A stretch of 64,000 bases of DNA from Colocasia esculenta (lineage: Eukaryota > Streptophyta > Magnoliopsida > Alismatales > Araceae). The first letter of the stretch is position 1; the number at the start of each line of letters is the position of its first letter. Both the position numbers and the translations under genes were made by a program. The DNA lies in assembly GCA_014218235.1 (NCBI GenBank), contig CM024760.1, positions 66,094,961 through 66,158,960 of the forward strand, read 5' to 3'. Below are positions 20,111 to 31,948 of the stretch, one piece after another. Under the pieces are notes generated by a model. It had not been told where the DNA came from, did not search any database, and saw nothing but the letters and a program-made list of their open reading frames with translations.

Positions 20111-20814
20111 CCAGGTTAGACAATGATCAGGAAGGTAAGAAAGTTGATTAAAAACTTTATAGAGGTATGATTGGCTCGTTGCTTTATCTAACATCTAGTA
20201 GGCCTAATATTTTATTTAGTGTATGCATGTGTGCAAGATATCAGTCTGATCCTAAGAAATCTCATTTAATATATGTTAAAAGGATCTTTAGATATTTAGC
20301 TAAGACTCATAACTTAGGACTATGGTATCCTAAATCTTGTGAAACTAGTTTAATTGGATATTCGAATGCTGACTATGCTGGATGCAAAGTACATAGAAAA
20401 AGCATCAGTGGTGGTTGTCAATTTCTTGTAGGATGCTTGATCTCCTGGTCTTCAAAGAAGCAAAATTCAGCGGCACTATCAACAGCTGAAGCTGAATATG
20501 TAGCTGCTGGGAGCTGTTGCACTCAACTCCTATTGATCAAACAATAGCTTGAAGACTATGGATTGCACATCAAGACCATCCCACTATTGTGCGACAACAC
20601 AAGTGCAATAAATCTCATGAAAAATCTAGTACAGCACTCCAGGATGAAACATATAGAGGTCAGATATCATTTTATTAGAGATCATGTAGCTAATGGTAAT
20701 ATTAATATCTCATTTATAGATACCCAAAATCAGTTAGCAGATATCTTTACAAAAGCCTTACCTGAAGAGAGATTTACGTCTCTTAGAAGGGAACTAGGCA
20801 TGTGCAATGTGTAA
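20111..20814 (+). pseudogene. Sirevirus C pol, C-terminal RT and RNase H
   Basis: The sequence aligns with the end of A's pol: YRGMIGSLLYLTSSRPN, FSVCMCARYQSDPKKSHL, DYAGCKVHRKSISGG, LSTAEAEYVAAGSCCTQ, MKHIEVRYHFIRDHVANGN and the final LRRELGMCNV. In-frame stops at about 20150 and 20545 break it. One acidic motif reads YSNADYAG where A has YSDADYAG, so a catalytic acid is lost. Not functional. Confidence 0.92.
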
Positions 20815-21182
20815 CAGATATATCTGTATGTAACTAAAATAATATAATAGATTTCAGGATAAGACTTATTCTTCCCCGCTAGATTTAAGTAAATCCATTA
20901 CTATTTGCGTTATCTTCTCCTATTCTGTTGTTATCTGCATTTATTGCTCCGCCGTTTCAAAATAGTCTTTATGTCCTTCCATTACGTCAGTAATCCTTCC
21001 CTCATCGATTCTCTTTCTCTCTCTCTCTTATCTCTTTCGACTCGAAAGCCTATAAAACCCTCATCAATTGCGACATCCCTCTCTGTGCTTTCGAAGAAAC
21101 TCTCACTTCCTGCTCGAATTTCTTGAGGGGTTTTGTTCCTTCTTCTCCCACGATCCTCCAAAACCCTTCCTTGCTCGATTCC
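20815..21182 (+). other. Spacer before the extra ORF of C, with TATA-like box
   Basis: No ORF. It holds a CT-rich run (21012-21030), a TATA-like TATAAAA at 21051-21057 about 130 bases before the ORF's ATG, and one CATCGATT word at 21003-21010. A C/T-rich leader of this form would suit a promoter and 5' UTR of the extra ORF; a splice acceptor is the alternative. The corresponding spacer of A has LTR words but no clear TATA. Confidence 0.5.
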
Positions 21183-24100
21183 ATGGCCGCTTCTGGAAGT
21201 TCCAGCAGCGTGGGTGGCTATAGCTTCGCCTTCCTCATGGCAGATCAACATGAAAGATTTTTAGCAGTAAAGATCAAGCTTTGTGGGAACAAGGCAGTGG
21301 ACCTAGATGATCTAGAGAAGCATGGTATGCACAGTGTGGTTGAAGCTCTTCAGAGGTTGAAGTGGACATGCATGTGCACAGTTTTAGAACCTAGTTATCC
21401 GCACATGGCGAAGGCTTTCTATACATGTTTGAAGGCAGAAGAAGATGGGTCTCTCACTTCCACAGTCAAAGGTACATCCATTCATATCACCTATGACCTG
21501 TTAGAGAGATTATTTAGAGTTTCTACAGTTGGTCATAGTTTGGTGGAGTCAGTAGATATTCATGCCAAGGGGCTAGGGATTATTGGAACAGAGTATAAAT
21601 TAAAGGATGGGAAGATTGACATCAACCAGTTCAACGCTTTCAAGAGAATCTTGCATTTTATAGTTTGTCAAATTTCAGTGCCGAGGGGTGCTACTTTTTC
21701 ATCATGCACTAAAGAAGATGCAGACATGATGTTCTGGGCCGTTCAGAAACAAGACATCAACATGGCTCAGGTTATAATAGAAAGGATGAAGTCTGCTGCA
21801 GAAGTTATTTGGGACAGAAAGAACAAATTGGCAGTTTCCCTTCCCTATGCCCATTTACTCACAAGGATTTTCAGTCACCTTGAGATTGATTTGAAGGGAG
21901 AATTGATGGAGAAGATGGGTCAGCCCATTTGGTATAGAAATTTAAAGAAGAGTGGATTTTCACTAGTTGGCAATGTGTGGACAAAGACCTCGGTGGCAGA
22001 AGGAGAAGCCATCATTGGAGAAGCTTCTGAAGCTCCACAAGTCCAAGAGGAAGAAGCTGCTGTCAGAGAAGAAGAGCCTCCTGCACCTAAAAGGAGGATT
22101 GAGGATATTGCACCAGAATACATTGAGCCTATTGGGAAATCGGCTGAAGAAGTTATTCCTCCTATAATCTCTACACCTGCTATTATTGAAGAATCTATTG
22201 CTAAAGGTGCTGCTCATACTGAGGGGGAGCATGAAGACATTCAGACTGAAGAAACCCCCAGTGCTCCTACAGTAGAAGTTGCTATGGAGGAAAGCCATGA
22301 TGAATTAATTCCAGAGGTTGTGGCACCAGGCCACATTGAAGATGTCCAGATGGAAGATGCTTCAACTCAGGGGGAGCCAGATATTCAGGGGGAGCCTACT
22401 GCTAGTGCCTCACAGACCAGTTTCAGGAAGGTCTGGTTGAAGATACCTCAGAAGAAGATGTTGAGCCTGTTGCTGGCTCTGGAGGAAAAGGAAAAGGTGT
22501 TGCCTCAGAAATTATCTTGCTCACCTGGAAGGCACACCACAGATCCAGGAAGAAGAAGATTCATGTGCACTTGGAGCCAGTCATTGCCAGACTGAATGCT
22601 CATGGGGAAAGCTTGTGCTCTTTGCAATCAGATGTAACATCTATATTCTTTAGTCAGAGCACTGAAGCCAAGGAAATTGGAGTAGTAAAATGTGAGCTCC
22701 AGGAGATGAGAAGTGAGATGGGCAGTTTGAAGAAGTTGATGGCATATTTATCAGATTTTGTGAGGGTGCATTTATCAGCTCCTGCCCCTCCTGCTCCCAC
22801 TCAATCTATACCAGAGGTTAGTATAGGGCCACCAGGGCCTTCTGAACCAGTAGAGCCAGTTGCTAGGCCATCAGGGCCATTAGTTACAGAATCAGGGCCA
22901 CCAGGGGCATCCTTGGAAGAGTCAGGGCCATCAGGCCATGTGCAGTTGAAGGTGCTAGTGCTGGGCCATCGGGGCCATCCAAGCAAGTGGAGTCAGTGGC
23001 AGGGCCAATTGGGCCTCAAGTATCAGTGGAGGAAGCTGTTGTGCCCCAAGGGCCTTCTGACCCTCCTAGTCCTCAGACTCCAGCCCCTTCCTCTCCACCT
23101 ACATCCTTCACTGCCCCACCTGCACCCGAACCCTCCAAGAAACCCCTTCCAAAACACCTCTCTTCTCCTACTCCTTTCCCTGTTGCCTCCTCTTCCTCAC
23201 CTATTCCTTCCTCCTCCATTCCTCATCCAACTTCTGAGGCACCTCCTACCTCATCCTCTTCTGCTGGTCCCTCTTCAGCTGGTCCTTCCTCAGCAGGACC
23301 ATCCTCTCAACCTCCTCCCACTTCATCTTTTGTATCCTTTCATCCACCTACTCCACCCTCCTTCATCACTATCATTCCTGAGGGTGCCAGTATAGTTCAC
23401 AATACTGTGCAAGACATCAAGGATGAGTTTGAAGAAGCCATCCTCCGCACAGTTCTTGCTATCTCTGCCCACATTCACAGGACTGATTCCCAACCTTCCT
23501 CCAATCCTCCCTCTAAGAAACGAAAAACCTCTACAGCTCTTGTTTTCCCCTCTAATCAAAGTCTCTTTCCTTCTCTGTGGTATTCTCTTTCTGTTGTCAA
23601 CAGAAGAAAAACCTTATATGCTGAATAACTCCAAAAGTGCACTTTTGCAGCCACCTTTGGTCTTCCTTACCTTAACCTTTCTGAACATCTAAGTATCATT
23701 CTTCCTACTTCTCCTCTTCCTAAGGCTGAACAAGCAAAAATCCTATCTACTGTTGAGTCCAAGACTGAGGATCAGTGGGCCAGGGCCAACAAAGCACTCT
23801 ACAAAAAATTTGAGGTTGTCAGGTCCAACATCTTTCACCCTCAGATCACCCTCTCACCTTGTCTGAGTGGTTTGTCTGCTAGCACAGAACATATTGGGTC
23901 CCTTCATTCAGAAGGAGATCAAATTGATCAGGTAATTCCAAATGTACCAAGATTACTGTTTTGTAAACCACCTGCCAGAAGTTCAGCTTGGCTAGTTCAG
24001 GGCCACCATTGCTCAGCTCCGTACAGAGAATCTAGTCAGCACCCCTCTTCAGGTTGACTTTGCAACCTTGAAGATGTCTGAGATTGCATTTCTCCCCAAG

Positions 24101-24604
24101 CTCCACTTTCTTCTTATGGACTCTGAGGTGGGTCCTATAATCTTTGAGAGATTTTCCAGAGTTATGGCCATGATCTTTGTTCAGAGGGGAGCTCCTCTTG
24201 CCTTTCATAGATTCCTGTTTAGGGAATATCAGAGAGGGTTTATCAAGTCATCTGTTCTAGCTCCACTCCTTGCAGAGGCTGAGAGATTTGTCAACACTGA
24301 CTGGTGTAAAGCCTATCCTGAGGCTTCTCTTCAGCTTGAGAACCTGAATTCCTCCCTGAGCAAGTCCAATCAGTTGACTCTCTCTCCAGAAAAATTCATG
24401 GACCCCAACTCCATAAATCTGGTTTCAGTTCCTTATTCAACTTAGGTTGAGAGGTACAAGATCTATGTAGCCTTGCAAAAGGATTTACTTGCTCACAAGC
24501 TCCATTATCCTCTTTCCATTGATAAATTCCTTCAACATGCAAGTTTTGGATCTACTAGTCTCTACAAGTCTACCCTCAGCAATCAGGAGTACACCGGTTC
24601 ATAG
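21183..24604 (+). pseudogene. Sirevirus extra ORF after pol (env-like), frame-shifted
   Basis: The ATG at 21183 is chosen over 21123 because MAASGSSSSVGGYSFAFL aligns with the ORF start of A. The first ~410 codons are open: a globular part (HSVVEALQRLKWTCMCTVLEP, LLERLFRVSTVGHS, LAVSLPYAHLLTRIFSHLEIDL) resembling plant transposon-type domains, then an acidic Glu/Pro-rich part. A shift near 22420 moves to the frame with LEPVIARLNAHGESLCSLQSDV and a Gly-Pro-rich stretch (22820-22930). Another near 22950 gives a Pro/Ser-rich region, a KKRK stretch, then FLPKLHFLLMDSEVGPIIF and FVQRGAPLAFHRFLFREYQ (24075-24230). The last stop is near 24602. No clear signal peptide or membrane helix is seen, so a true envelope role is doubtful. 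Function unknown. Confidence 0.8.
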
Positions 24605-24982
24605 AAGAGCAGAGGCTACTCCACATCAAGAGAATAAGTCCAAAAATGGGGCCATCATATGATATTAGTTGGGGTGTCTTTAAAGATCTCTTTGAAGAGC
24701 AGGAAGTCAAAGCTTGGCAGCTTATTACTCGCCATGCTTCTCATTTGTCTCCTGCCTTCTACATGCCTACCCTCACCAATGAATAAACTTTCCCTTCTTG
24801 GCTCCATTTATCTTTGTCTATCTCTAATTTTATCTTCTGTCTATCTTATTCTTTTGCTTAATGACAAAAAGGGGGAGAAAAGTATTCTGAAATATATATC
24901 TTAAAAATTTTCTGTAAATTTATTTCAGCTCTTTTTATATATGTAATTCTTTATGTTTTGTCATCACCAAAAAGGGAGAGAT
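24605..24982 (+). other. 3' tail of C with polypurine tracts
   Basis: Non-coding and T-rich, with AAAAAGGGGGAGAAAAG near 24866 and the PPT AAAAAGGGAGAG at 24969-24980 two bases before the LTR. It is the same arrangement as the tail of B. Confidence 0.8.
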
Positions 24983-25149
24983 TGATGATCAATCCATCTC
25001 CATATAATTTATCATTTATTATATGTATTTTAGTGATTAACAAAACCCAGAAAATTATTATCTAACATCATTTTATGAAGTTTATCAACATGCATCAAAT
25101 CAAATAAAATCAGTAAGTTGCTTACATTCATTGTCTTGTAAAGCTCATT

Positions 25150-25163
25150 ACATATGTTTTGTC
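25150..25163 (+). repeat. Target site duplication, left copy, of the LINE insertion
   Basis: ACATATGTTTTGTC, repeated exactly at 27767-27780 directly after a poly(A) run. Confidence 0.9.
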
Positions 25164-25260
25164 CATTCCCTTTCTCTCTCTAAGTCGCCCCTAGTGAGAG
25201 AAGCTCTAGGTTTTTTCTGCTCCCAGCTGCCCCTTCCCCTGGTGGCCCTCTTCTCCCATA

Positions 25261-25277
25261 GGGGGGGGGGGGGGGGG
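25261..25277 (+). repeat. 17-base G run in the LINE leader
   Basis: Seventeen G in a row, followed by further runs nearby (six G then ten C at 25305-25320; eight G near 25461). This could form G-quadruplex structures. Run lengths of this kind are also often mis-assembled, so the exact count is uncertain. Confidence 0.7.
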
Positions 25278-25400
25278 TCCAGCCATGGCTGCTCCTGGGT
25301 GGGAGGGGGGACCCCCCCCCCACCCCTCTTGCTGCTTCACCTTCCTACACTGCTGAAGATTGGCCTGCACTCGGATCTGTTCCTGGTGCGACCTGCTACA

Positions 25401-27584
25401 ATGGAGGACGTAGTCATCCACCTGCTGCCAGCCCAGCGCCTATTGTTGTTGTTCCTGCCCTTGGGGGGGGGGGCAACCCCTCCCCCTCCCTCCCCCCTGC
25501 TTGCTGCTGCATGCGCACCTTCTCCCACTGCTGTCCTGGGAGCTCCAAGTTCTGCCCTAGATGCAGTTGATGTTAGCGATGGGCTCCCCTCTCCAACTGC
25601 TGCAACCCCTGCTCTGCTTGGCCATGTTGCTGCTGGGTCAACATCTGCTTCGCCCCTTCCTGCTGCTGGTCTGGGCGAGCAGGCCCCTGGTGCTAGGAAT
25701 GCGTACATGGCAGCTACTGGTGCTATGCTTGCGCACCTTGGCCACTTCTGGCCCGCCCCTGCCCAGGGCCCAGTGCAACCACCACTTGCTACATCTCAGC
25801 TATCTCCTGGTGTTCAGGAGCCTCTCCATGCACCCCCTGTTGCAGCTCCTCCATCATTCGCCCAGGTGCTGATGCAGTCCTTCTCCCCCCCAGCCCTACC
25901 CCTGGTCACCCATGCACCAGCTGCTACAGATTCTGGCGAACCAGCAGCATTCTTTTCTCTTGAGGAGATCAAGATATCTTGCAAACCTCTAGATCTGGCC
26001 ATCATAGCCAGAACCCCTCAAGGTCGACCACCCTTCAATGAGATCAGATCCCACCTCACTCAACGTTTTAAATTCAAGTTGGATTTCCTGATCAGTGCAC
26101 TGGATGCTCGACACTTGCTACTTCAATTCCAAGACAAGGAGGATTACCTTCAAGTTCTACTCAGGGAATCCCTACACATCCAGGGCAGACCCTTCTATTT
26201 TTTTAAGTGGACATCAACTTCTCCCCAAACGAAGACAGCCCAATTATCCCTGTGTGGACTGAATTCCCGAGCCTTCCAGCAAACTTCTACAACACTGCCA
26301 TGCTATGCACTCTTGTTGGGAGCATCGGCTCTGTGCTCAAGGTTGATAGGAACACCTTGCGTTTAGCATGCACCCATGCTGCTCGAGTGAATGTCCAGCT
26401 GGACATTTCAAAGAAGCCTCCTCAACGCATCTGGGTAGGCTTGGGTGCAGATGGTTTCTAGCAATCGGTAGTGTATCCAGATCTTCCTCTCTTCTGCCCC
26501 TCTTGCAGATGCATTGGTCATGAGGCCTCCAAATGCAAGAAGAACCATTCTTCTGATGGTGCTGGTCATCCTCCTGATGAGAAGCCAACTCAGAAGCCTG
26601 CTGGACCACCTCCTCGGCGTTCCAACATACAACAAGTTTGGCGCCCCATCCCACTTGCTGAACAAACCACCTCTGCCCCGGATCATGCCATGGCTGTTCA
26701 TGATGCTAAGGGCATTGATGCTGACCCACCTCAGCAGGGGAACCAGTCTGACCTTGGTGCAGTCCAAGTGTCTGACAATATGCCGATTCAGAAATCTATC
26801 ATCGACCCGGAAGCCAATCTTCACACAGCAGTCCAAGCAACTCATGCCAGCGTCTCCGTCAGCACAGAGCACAGCAGTTCTGCTGTGAAGAAGGCGCCCC
26901 TTATTGCTCCTACTGCTACACAACAGGTGCTCGATGATATGCCGCTCCAACACCCGCAGAGCAAGCAATTACCGCCCCCATTATTTCTGCCACGATGCTT
27001 TCTGCCACGTTGTCTCTTGGTGACGCAGCAGTGAATGCCACCCTCCCAGTGAACTCTACAATTCTGATGGGGATGAAAACACGCCGAGGTCACACTCTCC
27101 CCATGCTCACAATGCCGACCCGCTCCTTGATGACCCGGATCAATTTGCCAAATTTCTGAAAGGACCTGCAGCTGAAAACACACCGCCCTCCAGTGAGGTA
27201 AAGCGCACTGCACCATTGGGCACCCCATCCGGAGTGGCAGCCTCGCCATCCCCAACAACGCCCAGGATGTCTTTCGCCGATGCACTCCGTAAAAAGACCA
27301 AAAAAGGCGACATCTGCATGATGACAAACAAGCCTCTGCCCCCGTGTTTCCCATCTGCAACGACCTCAATGGCAGCACCTATCCGGACATCTCAGCCCTA
27401 GGAAGGAAGACAAGGCGGCCACGTGATCAACCTCCTCGTGCAATACAACATTAGAAGCATCCCCGGCATCGAGGCGGAGGATGTGGACTTCCTAAATCTG
27501 CACAATAGTTGGGCAGGCCGAACTCGCAGCACCACAGTTCTAAACATGGACTCCGACGAGGAATACGAGGACTTCTCGGACTGA
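25401..27584 (+). pseudogene. LINE ORF1: DUF4283 and zinc-knuckle protein, broken
   Basis: The likely start is ATG 25401. A long Pro/Ala-rich N-terminus (to about 25930) leads to the DUF4283 region: IKISCKPLDLAIIARTPQGR, FKFKLDFLISALDARHLLLQ, DYLQVLLRESLHIQGRPFYF. A shift in the T-run at about 26193-26200 moves to the next frame, where the domain goes on (VWTEFPSLPANFY, HAARVNVQLDISKKPPQRIW). A TAG lies at about 26459, then YPDLPLFCPSCRCIGHEASKC, a CCHC knuckle. A Ser/Pro/Gln-rich tail runs on through a further shift near 27035 to an acidic end (DEEYEDFSD, stop at 27582-27584). ORF1 proteins bind element RNA. With three lesions this copy is dead. Confidence 0.82.
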
Positions 27585-27766
27585 TGCATCATGTACATTT
27601 GACCTCTCTTCATAGGGTGTCTTTAGCTTTGTGCCCCCGTTGCCTATTTACTCCTTTCCCTCCCCCTTTATGCTTTTCACATATATAGAAAACTGTCTAG
27701 CTGATCATGACATCGGAGGCACACTCCTTTGTCGTATCAACCTAGATATTACCATATTAAAAAAAA

Positions 27767-27780
27767 ACATATGTTTTGTC
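27767..27780 (+). repeat. Target site duplication, right copy, of the LINE insertion
   Basis: ACATATGTTTTGTC, identical to 25150-25163. Beyond it the C LTR resumes. Confidence 0.9.
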
Positions 27781-27789
27781 TAAGTATAC

Positions 27790-28306
27790 ATCGACTTCCA
27801 TATAATAGCTCACAACGTCTTCCTTAGTAAAACATCGATTTCAATCTAGCATCGACTTCATAAGTAAAACAAAGATTTCGGTTCTACATCGACGTCGCTT
27901 CACTTAAACATTGATTTTGTTGCTACAACGATTTCGCCTCACTTAAACAACGATTTGGTTGCTACATCGACTTCGCTTTACTTAAACATCGATTTTGTTG
28001 CTACAACGATTTCGCCTCACTTAAACAACGATTTGGTTGCTACATCGACTTTGCTTTACTTAAGCATCGATTTAGTTGCTACAATGATTTCGCTTTACTT
28101 AAACATCGATTTGGTTGCTACATCGATTTCATTTCATTCAAACATCGATTTCGTTACTACATCGACTTCGTTTCACTTAAACATCGATTTCAGTAAAACA
28201 TCGACTTCATTTCTACATCGATTTTGGAAGAACATCGACTTCATGTGAAACAACGATTTCATCTCTACAACGACTTTACTTGAACAAAGACTTCATTTCA
28301 AACAAT
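27790..28306 (+). repeat. CpG-word array in U3 of LTR C
   Basis: About thirty words of the types ACATCGATTT, CATCGACTTCG and ACAACGATTT are joined by TTGCTAC and CACTTAAAC. The array goes on after solo LTR H at about 31954-32110. In the copy-rich part a ~57-bp higher-order unit is visible (27905-28080). Confidence 0.85.
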
Positions 28307-28311
28307 GATTT

Positions 28312-31300
28312 TGTCACGCCCCTCCAATTTAGCAGCGGAATAAATCGGAGGGAGACGCGAACAACGAGTATGGTAACGACAATTGTGCATACTTTCGCAA
28401 ACATCAGAGCATCTAATGAACAATAATTGAAATAACTCTTCATTTCATTATAAAATCACTAAGACTATTACAACCACTAATTCAGAGCCAATACATAAGG
28501 CTCAATGACATCATTACATTGAAAAGAAATCTAAAGCAATAACTACTAGACTCCAATGGTACTAGGGTAACTTCGTCATTTGACTCCAGGTCACTCATCA
28601 CTCTGGTCTTGTCCCATTGGTACGTATAACGTCCTTGTCCGACTTACCTGAGACACAATAACAAATAACGAAGGGTGAGCGATAACGCCCAGTAGGACTT
28701 AAATCTCAGGCTCAAGCAGGCTTCAAATAATTAATGCATTAAATGGCAGAGTAACTAATGATAGAGAGAGTCATGTAAAGTCGAGAAAGTAATAGCACAA
28801 GTAACATGGTTCAAATAGCAGATGAATCAAGTATAGCACGATGACTAAAGTCAAGTCACGATAGAAAACGATAACAACAATAGCAAGTAACGATATTGTC
28901 CAGAATATCAAGAGGCATGTATAGCAAGAAGAGTGGATAGTAGATGGTCATGTAATGAGTAAATTGCACTTTGATTGATTCTCATCAATCGAAATAGTAT
29001 AGCATTGTTGATTAACTTTCGTCAATCGAAATAGTAATGGCACTTTGAATGTGATCAAGTCACGATAGAACGTAATAACTCAAGATAGCAAGTATCAAGT
29101 AGAGCAAGTAGAGCGTGTAACGAGATAGCGTGTATGGTTGCACAACGGTGCACTGGTAGAGTACGACAATAGTCACTTTGGAACAGTAGCCGTTTCACGA
29201 TAGTACATTACGTCTGAACTCCTCAGACTAATGTATAACAGTTTGTGATAGCACAGTAATATCACAGCACGTCTGAACTCCTCAGACTAAAAGGATAGTA
29301 GTCAGATGTCTAGCCAAGATAGTATAGTCAGAACCGGTGCAATGCAGAACACCGTCAATAGCCCCTGCAGGTTTTTTCGGGTGGCTCTCTGCCCCTAGGA
29401 CTAGATTGGAGCCCCTCGGACACTCTCCGTGCCCTGCACAGTATGCATTATAGCGCTAGACAGTCATGAAATAGTACAAACGATGGGAGCCACAACAGCT
29501 CAACGAGTCTCAAGAGAGCACTAGATGAATAGACGAGAGAGACGAGATAGTAGAGGGAACGTGAATAGACGAGAGAGACGAGATAGTAGAGTGAACGTGA
29601 ATAGACGAGAGAGTACAGTATAGATGAGATCTTATGGTCATTGCACATGAAACATCGAGTAACAAGCGGTAGTAACAGTTGCACAACACGCGCGTAAGGT
29701 ATTGGCAGTCAGGTGGAACTCACGATCTTTCCGCTGGCCTCGTTATGCACAGGTCCAGAGGTCCGGCGTGATTCAAGATAAGAATGAGAGAACAATCTAA
29801 GGCCATTTGGATCTTACTGATCCCTAGAGTATATCATAGGTGTTAGGGTACAACCGGCTCGTCGACCATGTGGGAATCCATGATCAGAGGAGACTTATGG
29901 AGGCCTTGTGCAAGAGTTCACTAGTCTGGCGAAAGGAATATCCGACGGAGAGTTCACCACAAGCCAAGTAAAGTGTGTATATAAAACATGTGCTCGACGT
30001 TCTAGAGGAATTCTAGAAAAGTGGAGCGTCGATATCGGTATATAAACAACGCAAGAAATGAATACAAGTCCTTTAAAATAGGGCAATTAATATGCTTTAT
30101 TGCAATAAATTACCAGATACATTATGAGATATTTTCTGCAAGATTTCAGCCATAAATGGATGGTTCAAGTGGGTGCAAGTGCAAGAGAAATCATAGATAG
30201 AAATAAGTCATGAACATGTATTTTAAATCATTCAATATAGCACCATTTTTAAGTAGGGTTTTTACTGGGGGTATAACGGTAAGAAGGCGACATAGGGCTG
30301 TAAGGATGGCGACATGGGCCAGGCAGAACGCGACAGGGTTTTGCATAGGTCGCGACAGGGCATGCAAATCGGGTACTGAGAATGCGATGGCTCACCTGTC
30401 GCCTTCTTGGTCGCGACAGGGAGGCTGTCGCAATCAGGCCCCAGAAAGCGACATATCGGGTAGTCGCGATCTGGTGGTCTGCGCCTGACTCTGACAGGGG
30501 TCAGACCAGACATTGGATTGCGGACCAGGGATTTCAATTGTTGATACAGGGTTGTTCAGAAATCCATAACTAATTATATACATGATGAAAAATCATGAAA
30601 TTAGGGGCAAATGAAACTAGACATGCGAGGGTACTTCCAGTAAATAGGAATTCGAGAGAGAGCATGGTTTGAATATGGTTTGAGAACGAACAAGAACGAG
30701 TAACATAGAACATGACACAGGGAGCAAGATGGATTCAATTCGAGTAACATGCTCAACAGAAATTAGGGCTTTTAGGGGCAACGATGCCTAACATGCATCA
30801 GTTCCTACAGTAAAAATCTTGTAGCATGGGGTTGAGTATACAAGGAGATCAAGAGTTAAGAAGAGGGTTCGGGGTCATGTAAGTTGCAGAACTTCTAAAT
30901 TCAAGAAGAAAATATTGGCTCGATGGAAAATTATAAAACTTGAGGGTTTTGTTCCTGATGCATGGAACAATCTACAGACGAAATATTAGGATTTTAGCTT
31001 GTGAGAATGTCTACCTTTGACTCGATTTGTCTTCTAGGGCTTAGAACTCCATGAACGAGGAAGAAGCTTCAAGAACTCCTTCTCCCCACGAAATCTCCTC
31101 CTCCTTGGCCTCTCCTCCTGGTCCAGGAATCCTTTGGCACGAGCTTGGGTCGGCCAAGAGGGTTTAAGAGGTGTATTTATGCTAGTTATGTTTCTAATTC
31201 CTAATAGTACTCTAACTCCTATTTAATTCTGAATTTCCTCCTTTCACAACCTCCTTCCAAGCTTTCCACCTCCTATTTGGGTTAGGATGGGAGCTAAATT

Positions 31301-31948
31301 CGTGCTAGACTATATGGAGTAGGTTTAGGAATCCAATTCCAACTCAACTTCCTATTTAATGCATTAAATACCCCTTTTCTATTTAGGTAATAATTTAGTT
31401 ACGAATTTAGGATATTTTCCCATTATTCTTATTTTAAAATCCTTATTTTGGCCCACTAATTTCTAATGGGTCTATTTAACCAAGCCCATTATTTATTGGA
31501 ATTTATCTTATAGGTTTTCCCTTTTTAATTGGGGAATAATAGAGTTATGATTTTTATTGCATCTTCTTATTTGAATTTATTCGTGGGCTATAAGAGGTCC
31601 ATTTGTCCAAACCCAATAATGGTTATTTATTTCATGATGTTGAAAGTCTCTCTGATATGTTCGATTGTTTTATGGGCGCGTTATCTTTCCGTGTTAACGG
31701 TTTTCCGACTTAGTTTCCTAATTTGGATAATTGGTCATGTTGTGACATACGCTTGGTCAATCGGATTTTTCGTTGCACAAATTTCTACGTGAAACACTTA
31801 GAATAATGTCTGGGATTGATTTATAATTTTTAAGAAATTTTCCGTTGGGTTATTGTACATATGATAATGGTACGCATGTTTCCATTATTTCGATTTAAAG
31901 AAATTATTATTTCGAATTTTTAAGTATTAAAATTTCCGGGTTGCTACA
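28312..31948 (-). mobile_element. Solo LTR H, Tekay type
   Basis: 3637 bases, plus-strand start TGTCACGCCCC, end GGGTTGCTACA, flanked by GATTT at 28307-28311 and 31949-31953. It is related along its length to the LTR at 13877-16726 (GGGTGAGCGATAACGCCCAG near 28674, the leader block near 29850-29910, CGCGAC words at 30287-30475, TATA-like CATAAATAC on the minus strand at 31180-31172). No interior and no second LTR. A solo LTR with intact duplication is the product of recombination between the two LTRs of one element. Orientation is inferred from the related LTR. It sits inside the C LTR word array. Confidence 0.93.
30287..30475 (-). repeat. GGCGACA/CGCGAC word cluster in solo LTR H
   Basis: About nine copies of GGCGACA, CGCGACAGG or their complements, in both directions, in the position corresponding to the cluster in the E LTR. 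Confidence 0.7.

Larger units (their letters stand above)
25164..27766 (+). mobile_element. LINE-type insertion carrying ORF1 only (half-LINE)
   Basis: A 2.6-kb unit flanked by an exact 14-bp direct repeat and ending in a 9-A run (27759-27767): the signature of target-primed reverse transcription. Inside is an L1-type ORF1 (DUF4283 and a CCHC knuckle), then a short 3' UTR. No endonuclease or reverse transcriptase is present. The 5' end looks like a true start (pyrimidine-rich, then an extremely G-rich leader). It sits in U3 of the C LTR, so it is younger than C. The closest described parallel is the mammalian HAL1 type, L1 derivatives with only ORF1. Confidence 0.85.

Noticed and set aside
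21183..24604. Calling the extra ORF a true envelope protein
   Set aside because: I see no convincing signal peptide or transmembrane helix; the name env-like is positional only.
25261..25320. Treating the G and C runs as a functional G-quadruplex switch
   Set aside because: Possible, but homopolymers of this length are prone to sequencing and assembly error; reported only as a repeat.
25337..25708. Minus-strand ORF inside the LINE leader and N-terminus
   Set aside because: GC-rich shadow of the Pro/Ala-rich ORF1 on the plus strand.
27955..28248. ORF of repeated TSLYLNIDLVA residues
   Set aside because: It is only the translation of the CpG-word array of LTR C; no start context and no homologous frame in arrays A or B.
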